Virus record (IMG/VR): IMGVR_UViG_3300043446_004445
Location: 1-45,608 of that record
Source: a virus
DNA length: 45,608 bases
Strand: one strand, 5' to 3'
A program made the position numbers and the translations under genes. Shown in pieces: positions 7,249-14,128 of this stretch; the first letter of the stretch is position 1; each line of letters begins with the position of its first letter. The notes beneath the pieces are model-generated. The model did no database searches. It was not told where the DNA came from and saw only the letters and a list, made by a program, of their open reading frames with translations.

Positions 7249-9056
7249 CTATCTCCGACCTTAGCCTCGGCAAGCGGCGGAATATCTCCCAGCCACTTAG
7301 CTTCAGCTTCTTCCATGATTGTCTGTAGCTGGAGCGCCCAAGTTTCAGCGTGCTCTTCTTTTACAAGCAAGATAATTTCGTCATGCACAACGCCGGCCAA
7401 ACGCACCACGTTCTCCCCGTCGGACTTAAGTAACGGCCACAATTTGCCGAGCGTAAGTTTGAGAACGGCTGCTCCAGCTCCTTGAATTGGGGTGTTGCAA
7501 CGGGTCGTAAGTTTATTGTTCTCGCCCGGTAAAAACCTCCGCAAGTTCGAGATGCGTATGCGGATAGATGGATTGTCCTTAGCCGCATCAGCAGCTGCAG
7601 CATTGTTGCGCTGCCATGTGGAGATGCCTTTATATGCAGCATGGAACTTTTCCCGGACTTCCGCAGCCTCATCAAGATCCATCTGGATTCCGGTCGCTGC
7701 AGCGTAATTCCTGAGTCCTTTTGCTCCACTCCCGTATAACAGTCCGAAGTTTGCCGACTTTGCGATTTGCCTTTGATCCTTTGTAACTTCATCCGGCTCC
7801 ACGCCATAAATCTGCGTCGCCGTCATCGTATGAAGGTCTTGCCCCTGCTGGAACACCTCAGTCATTAAGGGATCCTGCGCTTCTGCCGCCGCCAACCTCA
7901 ACTCCATCTGCCCATAGTCCGCAACAACCAGCTTCCACCCAGCTGGAGCCTGCACCGCCAGTCGAAACCTTGAATCCCGCGGAATCTGCTGCAAATTTGG
8001 CGTAATACAACTCATTCTCCCGGTATCCGCCCCAAGCTGCAAATAGCTGGCACGAATAAATCCGTCCTCCGAATAATTCTTCAGCAACGTCTCCGCCATC
8101 TGCCGCCGCTTCTCTACTTTTTTCCACCTCAAATAATCGGCCACAACTTTGTGATCACCAACGTATTCCTGCAGAGCAGAACGACTGGCGCTCGGCTTTC
8201 CGTTCTTCATATCCATCGGCGGCTCACCCAACAACGCCGTGAACTTTTTCAGCAACTGCGCTGGACTGTTGAGATTAAAAACGCTGGGATCCGGCTTCTT
8301 ACCTTTCGGCCCCGGTTTTGTCTGATACAGCAACTTTCCATCCAACCCCCGACACAGTTTGTGCTCTTTCGGCAGCGCCGCATCAAAGTCTTTAATAAAC
8401 TGTTCGCCAATCTCTACATTCTCAATGTCCAAATCCTCGATGAGTTGAACAAGCATTTCCTTATTAAAGGGAAGACCCGTTCGCCATAATTGCGCCATTG
8501 CCGGCAGAGCTTTGCATTCCAGCTGCCAGGCCGGCATCAACGCACCAGTGCCCATGCGCTCCATGATCGGCCGCCACAGCTGGGTCAACACGACCACATC
8601 CTTTGCGGCGTACTCAATCTGACTGGCAGACAAGTCCGCCGACCAATCGCTGCGCTGCTCTTCCTTCGAGATCTCCAGTTTCAGGTAGCGCTGCACCACG
8701 TGCTGAAGCCCGTGCTTCATGTTCGGCATCCCATTAGTCAGGATGCGACTAGCCAGCATCGAGCAATAAATACTGCTCTCCGGGTAAATCTCGTGCTCTT
8801 GGAGCCAGCCAAGATCAAACACCGCATTGTGCGCCAGCCACGTGCGCCGCACACTGCAAAACTCCTCCAGCGTGATCCAGTCGTCATCACTGAACTGCCA
8901 GCAGTCCAATACCACCGGCGGCTGATTAAAAGTCGCCAACTGCAAAAGCCGTAGACCACCAAACTTCGGCTGGAGTCCAGTGGTCTCAACGTCGAACGCA
9001 ACAAAGCTGGCATCATCGAGCGTGTGAAGGTGCTCGATGCCTTGGAGAATCGTCAT
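7230..9056 (-). CDS. polA: Family A DNA polymerase with 3'-5' exonuclease domain
   Basis: This 608-residue replicative polymerase has an N-terminal DnaQ-like proofreading domain: FDVETTG with D22 and E24, HNAVFDLGWL with D81, YAAKD with D153. The polymerase domain shows TGRMSCITPNLQQIPR (345-360), motif A DYGQMELR with D380, motif B K433 to Y441 (KSANFGLLYG), and motif C VVHDE (558-560). All catalytic acids are present. Motif A has Gly where most family members have Ser. There is no 5'-3' exonuclease domain, as is usual in phages. The ATG at 9056 is the first that includes the whole exonuclease domain. It works with the PrimPol-helicase and SSB. Confidence 0.95.
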   Translation of the reverse strand: MTILQGIEHLHTLDDASFVAFDVETTGLQPKFGGLRLLQLATFNQPPVVLDCWQFSDDDWITLEEFCSVRRTWLAHNAVFDLGWLQEHEIYPESSIYCSMLASRILTNGMPNMKHGLQHVVQRYLKLEISKEEQRSDWSADLSASQIEYAAKDVVVLTQLWRPIMERMGTGALMPAWQLECKALPAMAQLWRTGLPFNKEMLVQLIEDLDIENVEIGEQFIKDFDAALPKEHKLCRGLDGKLLYQTKPGPKGKKPDPSVFNLNSPAQLLKKFTALLGEPPMDMKNGKPSASRSALQEYVGDHKVVADYLRWKKVEKRRQMAETLLKNYSEDGFIRASYLQLGADTGRMSCITPNLQQIPRDSRFRLAVQAPAGWKLVVADYGQMELRLAAAEAQDPLMTEVFQQGQDLHTMTATQIYGVEPDEVTKDQRQIAKSANFGLLYGSGAKGLRNYAAATGIQMDLDEAAEVREKFHAAYKGISTWQRNNAAAADAAKDNPSIRIRISNLRRFLPGENNKLTTRCNTPIQGAGAAVLKLTLGKLWPLLKSDGENVVRLAGVVHDEIILLVKEEHAETWALQLQTIMEEAEAKWLGDIPPLAEAKVGDSWQEAK

Positions 9057-9081
9057 GCCTGGTAGGGCAACTTGTACCGTA

Positions 9082-9360
9082 CTACTCTAGCAGGCTGTCA
9101 AGCTGCCTAGCTGAACACAGGTCTACAGCCGCAAGGGTCCCGCCTTCTGGAAAACCAAGTAAACATCTATGCTCCCAGTGAATACATTGCTTACAAGGCC
9201 CACCATCCTGTTGCGGTTTATAGGACTGGTACACCCTTCGAACAAAATCCTCGTTTTTACCTGCTGCACTGGTGCGATAGCAGCGTGCACATAAAACAAG
9301 TTTGGTTGTCAAAGCACCGCAATGCAGACAAGTTTTTTCGCGTGGTCGAATTGTCGTCAT
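9082..9360 (-). CDS. Zinc-ribbon-like Cys-rich protein, 92 aa
   Basis: Residues 11-33 carry a CLHC...CARC pair typical of a zinc ribbon. The second half has CKQC, HRCLLG and DLCS, a Cys spacing compatible with a second metal site. No catalytic motif is visible. It sits between ThyX/NrdR-like genes and the polymerase, and its start overlaps the upstream stop (9357-9360). The region is more AT-rich than the polymerase gene. Zinc binding is inferred from Cys spacing; partner and role are unknown. Confidence 0.65.
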   Translation of the reverse strand: MTTIRPREKTCLHCGALTTKLVLCARCYRTSAAGKNEDFVRRVYQSYKPQQDGGPCKQCIHWEHRCLLGFPEGGTLAAVDLCSARQLDSLLE

Positions 9361-9566
9361 GAAAAATTAACACGTAAAAAACCAGAAAGTCTTTTAAGTT
9401 TGTCCCTAAAAGAGTACCTAACAGCTGCAGTAGGAAGTTCTACTTCAACCGTAAATACTTTGTAACCACAAGCGGGACATTTACGCTCACGTAAAACAGA
9501 TTCCGCTGTATCTTGACAAGTACGTGATACATCTAATCTTTGATAATCACAGCGTGCGCACCGCAT
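9357..9566 (-). CDS. NrdR-like zinc-ribbon protein without ATP-cone
   Basis: From ATG 9566 the protein begins MRCARCDYQRLDVSRT, continues ESVLRERKCPACGYKVFTVEVELP, and ends after 69 residues. This closely follows the N-terminal zinc ribbon of NrdR (MxCPxC...DSR...RRRxCxxCgxRFTTyE), the repressor of ribonucleotide reductase genes. The ATP-cone that follows in true NrdR is absent. An upstream ATG at 9629 would add 21 residues lying within thyX and is less likely. Its position right after thyX suggests a link with nucleotide metabolism, for example interference with the host NrdR regulon; that is inference. Confidence 0.7.
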   Translation of the reverse strand: MRCARCDYQRLDVSRTCQDTAESVLRERKCPACGYKVFTVEVELPTAAVRYSFRDKLKRLSGFLRVNFS

Positions 9567-10185
9567 CAAATGCAGCCTCCGCAATAATAGGAAATCGCTG
9601 TGTAAAAAGCTGCTGGCACTGCAGTGCAATCTGACGATGCTCCAACTGCGTACCTGGATCAGTACGCACAGCTATGTAATGCAGCCAAGAGCGCAAAGTA
9701 CCGTGCATGTACAATCTCGTTGGAGTACACAGCGGCAAAAAACGGCGTGCTGTTTCTTTAGCAATACCTCTAGTAAGCATTTCTTCGTAAAGTCTATAGC
9801 TAGTAGCTGTAATCGCAGCGATATTTTGCGCCCAGTAGTCCTGCTCTTTTTTATCTAAACTGTCAATACTATTCTGTCTATTTTTTTCGTCTTGTAGGCG
9901 CTGTTTAGGTAATTCAGCCACGGTTGTTTTTGCGTAACGCGTGCTGAATTCTTGGAAACTAAAGGAGCGATGCCGCAAAATTTGAGCAGCAATATCCCGC
10001 TCCGTATCAATCTCTACGCACAAAGAGGCCATTTCAAAAGGACTCCAGTGCTTATTAGCAATCAAGTAGCGCAGTAGTTTAGCGCCCGTAGCTTCATTGT
10101 CCTGATTAGCTGGATTACTAACTCGCGCCATGCGCACGATCAGTTTCTCAGCATCTGGCGTGCAATGCACGAACTTAACGCTCAT
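9547..10185 (-). CDS. thyX: Flavin-dependent thymidylate synthase ThyX
   Basis: This 212-residue enzyme methylates dUMP to dTMP using methylene-tetrahydrofolate, FAD and NADPH. The diagnostic RHR-x7-S motif is present at residues 71-81 (RHRSFSFQEFS), followed by TRY. The N-terminal half holds NKHWSPFEMASLCVEI and the C-terminal half LRSWLHYIAVR and the conserved RTDPGTQLEHRQIA. The length matches phage ThyX. It starts four bases into the stop of the DUF3310 gene. Together with Dcd it forms a dTTP supply branch. Confidence 0.96.
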   Translation of the reverse strand: MSVKFVHCTPDAEKLIVRMARVSNPANQDNEATGAKLLRYLIANKHWSPFEMASLCVEIDTERDIAAQILRHRSFSFQEFSTRYAKTTVAELPKQRLQDEKNRQNSIDSLDKKEQDYWAQNIAAITATSYRLYEEMLTRGIAKETARRFLPLCTPTRLYMHGTLRSWLHYIAVRTDPGTQLEHRQIALQCQQLFTQRFPIIAEAAFDAVRTL

Positions 10186-10427
10186 GGTTCATTCTTGTAG
10201 GGTTCTGTAGCGATAGTGTTAATAAGCCTATTCAAATACCACCGTGCTTTGCAAAAATCCTCGTAAGGATTTTTCTTTAGCCACGCTCTACTTACATACT
10301 TAATAACCTGCCAGTGCAAACCTCCGATAACAGCGTTAGGCGCATGGCGCACCCAATCTTCAATAACGTCAATTACCTCAACGCTTCCAGCCGTGTAATG
10401 GGCGGGCCGATCCACAGAGTCACTCAT
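10182..10427 (-). CDS. DUF3310-family protein
   Basis: The 81-residue product follows the DUF3310 (SaV-like) pattern: a start with RPAHYTAGSVEVIDVIEDWV, then HWQVIKYVSRAWLKKNPYEDFCKARWYLNRLI. The family is common in phage nucleotide-metabolism or replication clusters and has no firmly assigned activity. Start and stop overlap the neighbours by four bases each (dcd upstream, thyX downstream), so the three genes are translationally coupled. Confidence 0.85.
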   Translation of the reverse strand: MSDSVDRPAHYTAGSVEVIDVIEDWVRHAPNAVIGGLHWQVIKYVSRAWLKKNPYEDFCKARWYLNRLINTIATEPYKNEP

Positions 10428-10933
10428 CCTTTAGAAGCCTGCACAGTTTGATCACCGTAATAGCGCCCTGTCATGGAGTAGTCCTTACCGGGCAACATCG
10501 ACATCCGATGGAACACCAGCTGGGCAATTCGCATTCCCGGCCACAGAGGGATCGGGTGCATGGTGCGTGCGTTCTGCAGCTCCAACGTCAACCGACCCTT
10601 GTAACCCGGATCGACATACCCTGCCATTAAATGTTCCAGGCCCTCCCGCGCCCGGCTCGACTTGAGCGCCAACTGCGCCGCAATACAGTCCGGCAAATGA
10701 AATTCTTCTAGCGTCTCCGCCAAAACAAATTCGTGCGGCTGGAGCATATACGGCTTTTCCTTGGTGCAATCTGCGATTGAGTACGGCACCAGTTCCAATG
10801 TGGTGGGCAGCTCAATCAAAAAATTGCTGCCCAACCGTACATCTAGACTTGCCGGATTCACGAAATCAATATCAGCCGGAGTTACCAGCGAACGCTTCAT
10901 CAGCGTGATGATCTCGATGTCCGGCAGAATCAC
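10424..10933 (-). CDS. dcd: dCTP deaminase / dUTPase-fold protein
   Basis: This 169-residue protein has the trimeric dUTPase/dCTP-deaminase fold. Motifs seen: NPASLDVRLG (about 26-35), LALKSSRAREGLEHLMAGYVDPG (the S-S-x-A-R-x-G segment that carries the deaminase catalytic residues), YKGRLTLELQN, and a C-terminal TGRYYGDQTVQ. It deaminates dCTP to dUTP, which is turned to dUMP and then dTMP by the ThyX encoded two genes on. Whether it is mono- or bifunctional cannot be told from sequence reading. Coupled by ATGA to the HTH gene upstream. Confidence 0.9.
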   Translation of the reverse strand: MILPDIEIITLMKRSLVTPADIDFVNPASLDVRLGSNFLIELPTTLELVPYSIADCTKEKPYMLQPHEFVLAETLEEFHLPDCIAAQLALKSSRAREGLEHLMAGYVDPGYKGRLTLELQNARTMHPIPLWPGMRIAQLVFHRMSMLPGKDYSMTGRYYGDQTVQASKG

Positions 10934-11319
10934 GCAGCTACCTCAGCTTTTGCTTGCTGAATCTGCACGTGTTTCCAAGTCTTACCCCATTTGATGCAAT
11001 TAATAGTCGTGGCATGAACACCAAACTCAGCAGCAATCTTGGCCACCGACTTTCCACCAGCAGCCAACTGACGCTTGATCTCCAACACACTACCCTCGTT
11101 CAGAGCTGCCACACCACGCTTGCGGTTGGACTTACGAGTCTTGCTTTGAGCCTTGGGCTTAGCTTGAACAAGTTTTTCGCCTGCGGGCAAAGGAATAGTC
11201 TGCTTCGGCTTAGTCAGATCCAGCTCAACATGCTGGCACTGGTGCAAAGCAGCTCGTGCCTCATCCAGAGCTTGAGTGATGAGCTGGAACTGGTGCTCAG
11301 AAAGAATGTGCATGTTCAT
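10930..11319 (-). CDS. Helix-turn-helix DNA-binding protein, 129 aa
   Basis: The N-terminal 30 residues are helical (LITQALDEARAALHQC). A flexible Lys/Pro-rich linker follows (QAKPKAQSKTRKSNRKRG). The C-terminal domain (about 80-120) reads VLEIKRQLAAGGKSVAKIAAEF, then GVHATTINCIKWGKTWKHV, a helix-turn-helix with the A..FGV..TTI..I..G..W pattern found in phage regulators and in DNA-binding domains of homing nucleases. A regulatory role in the early operon is likely; the target is unknown. Confidence 0.7.
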   Translation of the reverse strand: MNMHILSEHQFQLITQALDEARAALHQCQHVELDLTKPKQTIPLPAGEKLVQAKPKAQSKTRKSNRKRGVAALNEGSVLEIKRQLAAGGKSVAKIAAEFGVHATTINCIKWGKTWKHVQIQQAKAEVAA

Positions 11320-11349
11320 GGGTAAGAACGGGTGAAGTGTAATACAAGA

Positions 11350-11610
11350 TCAGCGGTTTGCCAGCTCAATCTGGATCGCCGCCTGGAAATAACCAGCGAT
11401 CTTCATCCGACGAAACGTGCCACTGGCTTCATCGGTATCTTTGTTCTCTAGTTGGCTGTAGTGCTGGCGCGTCTCATTAAGCGACGCAAGCGTCTCAACA
11501 TTGAGAAGCTCTAGGTCTCGCAGCGGTAGCTCTTTAATCCGATCTAGGTGAATGGTCTGGTTCAGCAGAAACGAGCGATAGAACGGAACAAGGTTGTTGT
11601 TGTCGGTCAT
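11350..11610 (-). CDS. Hypothetical helical protein, 86 aa
   Basis: The product is predicted mostly helical and charged, starting MTDNNNLVPFYRSFLLNQTIHLDRIKEL-like and ending FQAAIQIELANR. It contains no Cys or recognisable motif. It lies in the chain of small genes between the PrimPol and the nucleotide genes; about 30 bases separate it from the HTH gene, which leaves room for its ribosome site. Confidence 0.6.
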   Translation of the reverse strand: MTDNNNLVPFYRSFLLNQTIHLDRIKELPLRDLELLNVETLASLNETRQHYSQLENKDTDEASGTFRRMKIAGYFQAAIQIELANR

Positions 11611-11626
11611 TCAGATTTTTTCAAGT

Positions 11627-11812
11627 TCAACCGAAGTAAGCGCGGCGGCACTCTTCGAGCCAAGCATCGTACTCAGCGACAGTAGCAAATCTATCCCTGA
11701 ATACCGCTGGAACTTCGGTCGACTCTTTACGCGGCTGGCAACGCAGCTCACGCAGGTCATTGTCGTTGTAACCGCGCGATTGGCGGTAGTAGTCGGCGTA
11801 CCAGTCAGTCAT
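11627..11812 (-). CDS. Hypothetical protein, 61 aa
   Basis: The start overlaps the upstream stop (11809-11812). The product is rich in Tyr, Arg and Asp (DWYADYYRQSRGYNDNDLREL) and ends EYDAWLEECRRAYFG. No family is recognised. The overlap and operon context support expression. Confidence 0.58.
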   Translation of the reverse strand: MTDWYADYYRQSRGYNDNDLRELRCQPRKESTEVPAVFRDRFATVAEYDAWLEECRRAYFG

Positions 11813-12135
11813 GCAAAATACCTCGGGTCTTGATGCCTCAACCGGGTGAGATCCGTGAGTCTCAACTTGAGAACCTCGTGGATCGCCATCTCGGCGAGGC
11901 GGGTGGAGCTGATTGTGTCGCTGGTAGCAAACACATAGATAAGGTGGCGATACAGCTGGGTCAAGGTCCGAGCCCGGACCCAGTGCGTGTCACCTGGAAT
12001 CGGCTCTAGTCCTACTTCCCAGTCGTCGTAGTCGTCGGAGTTGCGAAGCTCGCGGGCTTCACTCGTACCAATCAGACGTATCGACTGGTGCCCAGTCGTC
12101 GACGCGCTCGCTGAGGAGCTGGCAGAGCTGGGCAT
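11809..12135 (-). CDS. Hypothetical protein, start uncertain
   Basis: The ATG at 12135 gives 108 residues but overlaps the upstream gene by 77 bases, and the first 23 residues are a Ser/Ala-rich run that looks like a shadow of that gene. The credible part begins near IRLIGTSEARELRNSDDYDDWEV and ends RLRHQDPRYFA, but no ATG, GTG or TTG lies close to it. Either the long start is real or a rare start such as CTG or ATT is used. The C-terminal half is helical and Arg/Leu-rich. No function is assigned. Confidence 0.5.
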   Translation of the reverse strand: MPSSASSSASASTTGHQSIRLIGTSEARELRNSDDYDDWEVGLEPIPGDTHWVRARTLTQLYRHLIYVFATSDTISSTRLAEMAIHEVLKLRLTDLTRLRHQDPRYFA

Positions 12136-12313
12136 CGGTAGCAGGAATCAGGTCTTCTTCAGAAAGGTAGAGGGTGCCTCGGCACAGGCCAGGCCCCCAC
12201 TCCGCTGGATCCATGTACGTCTGCGGGCGCACCAGAACAGCGTCGTCAACAATGGCATCGACGCGAATAAGGTCACCATCAAATTCAATCTCTTCAATAC
12301 TAAGAACCCTCAC
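12059..12313 (-). CDS. Hypothetical acidic protein, 84 aa
   Basis: The 84-residue product begins with strands (MRVLSIEEIEFDGDLIRVDAIVDDAVLVRP) and is strongly acidic. It overlaps the upstream gene by four bases (12310-12313). A charge-mimic role is conceivable for such an acidic early protein, but nothing specific supports it. Confidence 0.6.
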   Translation of the reverse strand: MRVLSIEEIEFDGDLIRVDAIVDDAVLVRPQTYMDPAEWGPGLCRGTLYLSEEDLIPATDAQLCQLLSERVDDWAPVDTSDWYE

Positions 12314-12540
12314 TTAACCTCCTGAGCAGTTTGGCAAAGGCCGTCCATGAACTCATTCCAGCTCATCTGGAGAAACATATCAAGATCCTCAAGCTCGGCA
12401 AGTTTTTCTTGGTCGTAAGTGCAAGGAATGTTGTGCTCTTGCATACGGTCAATTTTTTGCTGGAGCACAATTTTTGCCCAGCTAACTGCGTAATGCCATG
12501 GTGTCAACTTGTCAGTCGGCAAATCAATCGTTGTTTTCAT
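12310..12540 (-). CDS. Hypothetical protein, 76 aa
   Basis: The product starts MKTTIDLPTDKLTPWHYAVSWAK, continues with helices (VLQQKIDRMQEHNIP, EKLAELEDLDMFLQM) and ends DGLCQTAQEVK. The opening TTIDLP is reminiscent of antitoxin-like ribbon strands, but no clear RHH pattern follows. The start lies 17 bases inside the preceding reading frame. Confidence 0.6.
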   Translation of the reverse strand: MKTTIDLPTDKLTPWHYAVSWAKIVLQQKIDRMQEHNIPCTYDQEKLAELEDLDMFLQMSWNEFMDGLCQTAQEVK

Positions 12541-12685
12541 TGAAGTAAAAGAAAAAGGCAGCCCACTCCTGTGAGCTGCTCTTAGCGTTACACACGATCA
12601 GCCCGGAGTCAACCCCCGGCAGTCGCTTTTCTTCACAATCGCCAAAAGGCTTGGTACTGGTTAGAGTTGCGGTCCACTTGCTCAT
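12524..12685 (-). CDS. Hypothetical protein, 53 aa
   Basis: ATG 12685 opens 53 codons ending FFFYFNENND. A longer reading from 12757 would add 24 Pro/His-rich residues and is less likely. There is no good ribosome site before 12685. The product has beta-prone sequence with three Cys-spaced segments (DCEEKRLPG, LIVCNAKSSS). It lies directly downstream, in the transcription direction, of a tRNA-like element. Weakly supported. Confidence 0.4.
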   Translation of the reverse strand: MSKWTATLTSTKPFGDCEEKRLPGVDSGLIVCNAKSSSQEWAAFFFYFNENND

Positions 12686-12766
12686 GCGTGTGGGATGTCC
12701 GCTGTGGGTAGGCAGCGGTGAGGCGTGCGGATGCGTGAGTCGGCGCCACCTACCCAACCTTTTTCA

Positions 12767-12837
12767 GAGGAGCGGGCGGGCTCGAACCGCCACTGAGTTC
12801 CAGTTGTCCTGGCTGCCTCTACTTGGGCTACGCTCCA
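12767..12837 (-). tRNA. tRNA-like element with abnormal anticodon arm
   Basis: On the minus strand the ends pair as GGAGCG/CGCTCC (6 bp). A perfect T-arm is present: GGCGG, loop TTCGAGC, CCGCC. A D-arm-like GCC/GGC stem surrounds AAGTAGA. The start TGGAGCGTAGCC resembles bacterial tRNA-Gln. The anticodon region, however, folds as CCAG-GACAA-CTGG, with a 4-bp stem and a 5-base loop lacking the U33 position. It may be a decayed tRNA, a tRNA with altered architecture or a tRNA mimic. No CCA is encoded. Confidence 0.5.
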
Positions 12838-12882
12838 TGCCCGATGCCAAAGCAGAGCGGGAACAACCAAAGCCTACTGCGC

Positions 12883-13113
12883 TTAACCATCCAGCTCTTT
12901 AATGAGGGCGCGAAGCGCTTTGTATTGGCCCCAGGTGAGGCTGAAGCGCTGTTCGCCGTGGCTGTTGAGGTTGACGTCGAAGCCCTCGGCGTTGTGCCAC
13001 AGCGAGACCTCCATGTACTGCTCGTCCTTGCCGCCGATGTCGTAGTCGGTGAGCGTGACAAAGGCAGTGTCCAGCTTGTAACGCTGAATCTTGGATTGGG
13101 GACGCTTAGCCAT
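12883..13113 (-). CDS. Hypothetical protein, 76 aa
   Basis: The start is placed at ATG 13113, after GGAGGGTGGCA, a strong ribosome site. The product begins MAKRPQSKIQRYKLDTAF and has alternating strands (YMEVSLWHNAEGFDVNLNSHGEQRFSLTW) with a C-terminal helix (GQYKALRALIKELDG). It looks like a small beta-sheet plus helix protein. It overlaps the upstream gene by 8 bases. No family is recognised. Confidence 0.65.
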   Translation of the reverse strand: MAKRPQSKIQRYKLDTAFVTLTDYDIGGKDEQYMEVSLWHNAEGFDVNLNSHGEQRFSLTWGQYKALRALIKELDG

Positions 13114-13345
13114 TGCCACCCTCCAGCTCGTCGGCGATGGCGAGGATCTCGGAGCGAACGTCCTTTGCGGAGATAATTGGAGTGAGAGTTGAATTCCAAG
13201 GCGTTGCAGTTTCCGGCACCACCTGATCCGCCAGCGCACGCAGCGCGGCGGCGACAATGCGTACTGGATACTCCTGCTGGCACCAAACCTTTCTGGCAGC
13301 CTTACGCACCGACTGAGCGGCAGGGGACAACGAATCGTTAGCCAT
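13106..13345 (-). CDS. Hypothetical protein, 79 aa
   Basis: The start is chosen at ATG 13345, preceded by GGAGGGTGATA and overlapping the upstream gene by 8 bases. The product is alpha-helical (SVRKAARKVWCQQEYPVRIVAAALRALADQV) with a C-terminal helix (SEILAIADELEGGNG). The same C-terminal GGNG/GDNG and 8-base overlap pattern occurs in the neighbouring gene, so the two may share a recent architecture. It resembles small phage early proteins of unknown function. Confidence 0.65.
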   Translation of the reverse strand: MANDSLSPAAQSVRKAARKVWCQQEYPVRIVAAALRALADQVVPETATPWNSTLTPIISAKDVRSEILAIADELEGGNG

Positions 13346-13667
13346 TATCACCCTCCAGCTCCTGCAGGCGCTCCAAGGCGCGGCGGATAGTGGCTGCGGA
13401 TCTTTCGCCAAGGCAGCACTTGGCATTGCTGATGTACAGCTCATCCAATGCCTCCTCCGCCAAGCTCAGGGGCTTGGGGCGGCGGGCGATGCGGAGAGCC
13501 TCAACGTCGTCGCTGATCCACTGACAGCACGCCTCCAGCTCCTGGTCGGCGCCCCATTGGGCGGCCTTAACGGCAACCCAGTTGGTTGGACCACACGGGT
13601 CTGACTTGGCCTCGTCATGCCACTCCCGCACCAGCTCCGGCGGTGGGGTGATGGGGTGCTTTTCCAT
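13338..13667 (-). CDS. Conserved-type cyanophage hypothetical protein, 109 aa
   Basis: The product begins ITPPPELVREWHDEAKSD after four residues, then AAQWGADQELEACCQWIS and LRIARRPKPLSLAEEALDEL. This order of motifs is one I know from uncharacterised proteins of Synechococcus phages, so it is one of the better pointers to a cyanobacterial host. AAGGA lies 7 bases before the ATG. It is the first gene after a 112-base gap and may have its own promoter there. Confidence 0.72.
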   Translation of the reverse strand: MEKHPITPPPELVREWHDEAKSDPCGPTNWVAVKAAQWGADQELEACCQWISDDVEALRIARRPKPLSLAEEALDELYISNAKCCLGERSAATIRRALERLQELEGDNG

Positions 13668-13779
13668 TACATAATCCTTTTTATGTTAGATACGCAAGCT
13701 AGTCGTACCAAGGGTTTTGAAGGTTTTTAGGGCCGCCTTCTGGGCTATTTGCCCAACGCGCACCCCTTACAAACCTACA

Positions 13780-14049
13780 TTAAACCGGCACGTTCAGCTG
13801 CTCGGGCTGGTACTGGGTCAGCACCGCCACGTCAGCGCCCTGCTTAAGGGCTGTGCCAACGATGTAGTGGAACTGGGCCTCGGCGTCTGGGCACTCCTCG
13901 ATCTGGTACTCCTCGACCTCGTAGGTGCGGCCCTTGCGGAACCAGGAGACGCGGACAACCGCCAGCAGGTCCGGCGGGATGTCGCCGACGGTGTAGCCCA
14001 GCGTGGGGCGCCTGGGCCGCTTTGGTGGAACTGGTTCTGGCTTAGCCAC
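13780..14049 (-). CDS. Hypothetical protein with GTG start, 89 aa
   Basis: The start is set at GTG 14049, because GGAGG lies six bases upstream on the minus strand. A longer ATG reading from 14307 would run through the 3' end of the HNH gene in another frame. The product has a basic Pro-rich start (KPEPVPPKRPRRP), then VVRVSWFRKGRTYEVEEYQIEECPDAEAQF. The C-terminal part is beta/alpha. No family is recognised. After it comes a 112-base gap (13668-13779) with a small GGGC/GCCC hairpin. Confidence 0.65.
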   Translation of the reverse strand: MAKPEPVPPKRPRRPTLGYTVGDIPPDLLAVVRVSWFRKGRTYEVEEYQIEECPDAEAQFHYIVGTALKQGADVAVLTQYQPEQLNVPV

Positions 14050-14128
14050 TGGATCCCTCCAAAACAGCCACGCGAAAACCCGCACAGCCCCTAGGAAAAA
14101 GTTAGGTGTGGAAAACACGAGCGGCGGC

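Noticed and set aside
7230-9056. Diaminopurine (Z) genome system as in cyanophage S-2L
   Set aside because: Pol and PrimPol are present, but no PurZ-like adenylosuccinate synthetase, DatZ or MazZ is visible, and a dTTP branch alone does not indicate base substitution.
12331-12543. 70-codon plus-strand frame
   Set aside because: Antisense to a coupled operon gene and without a ribosome site.
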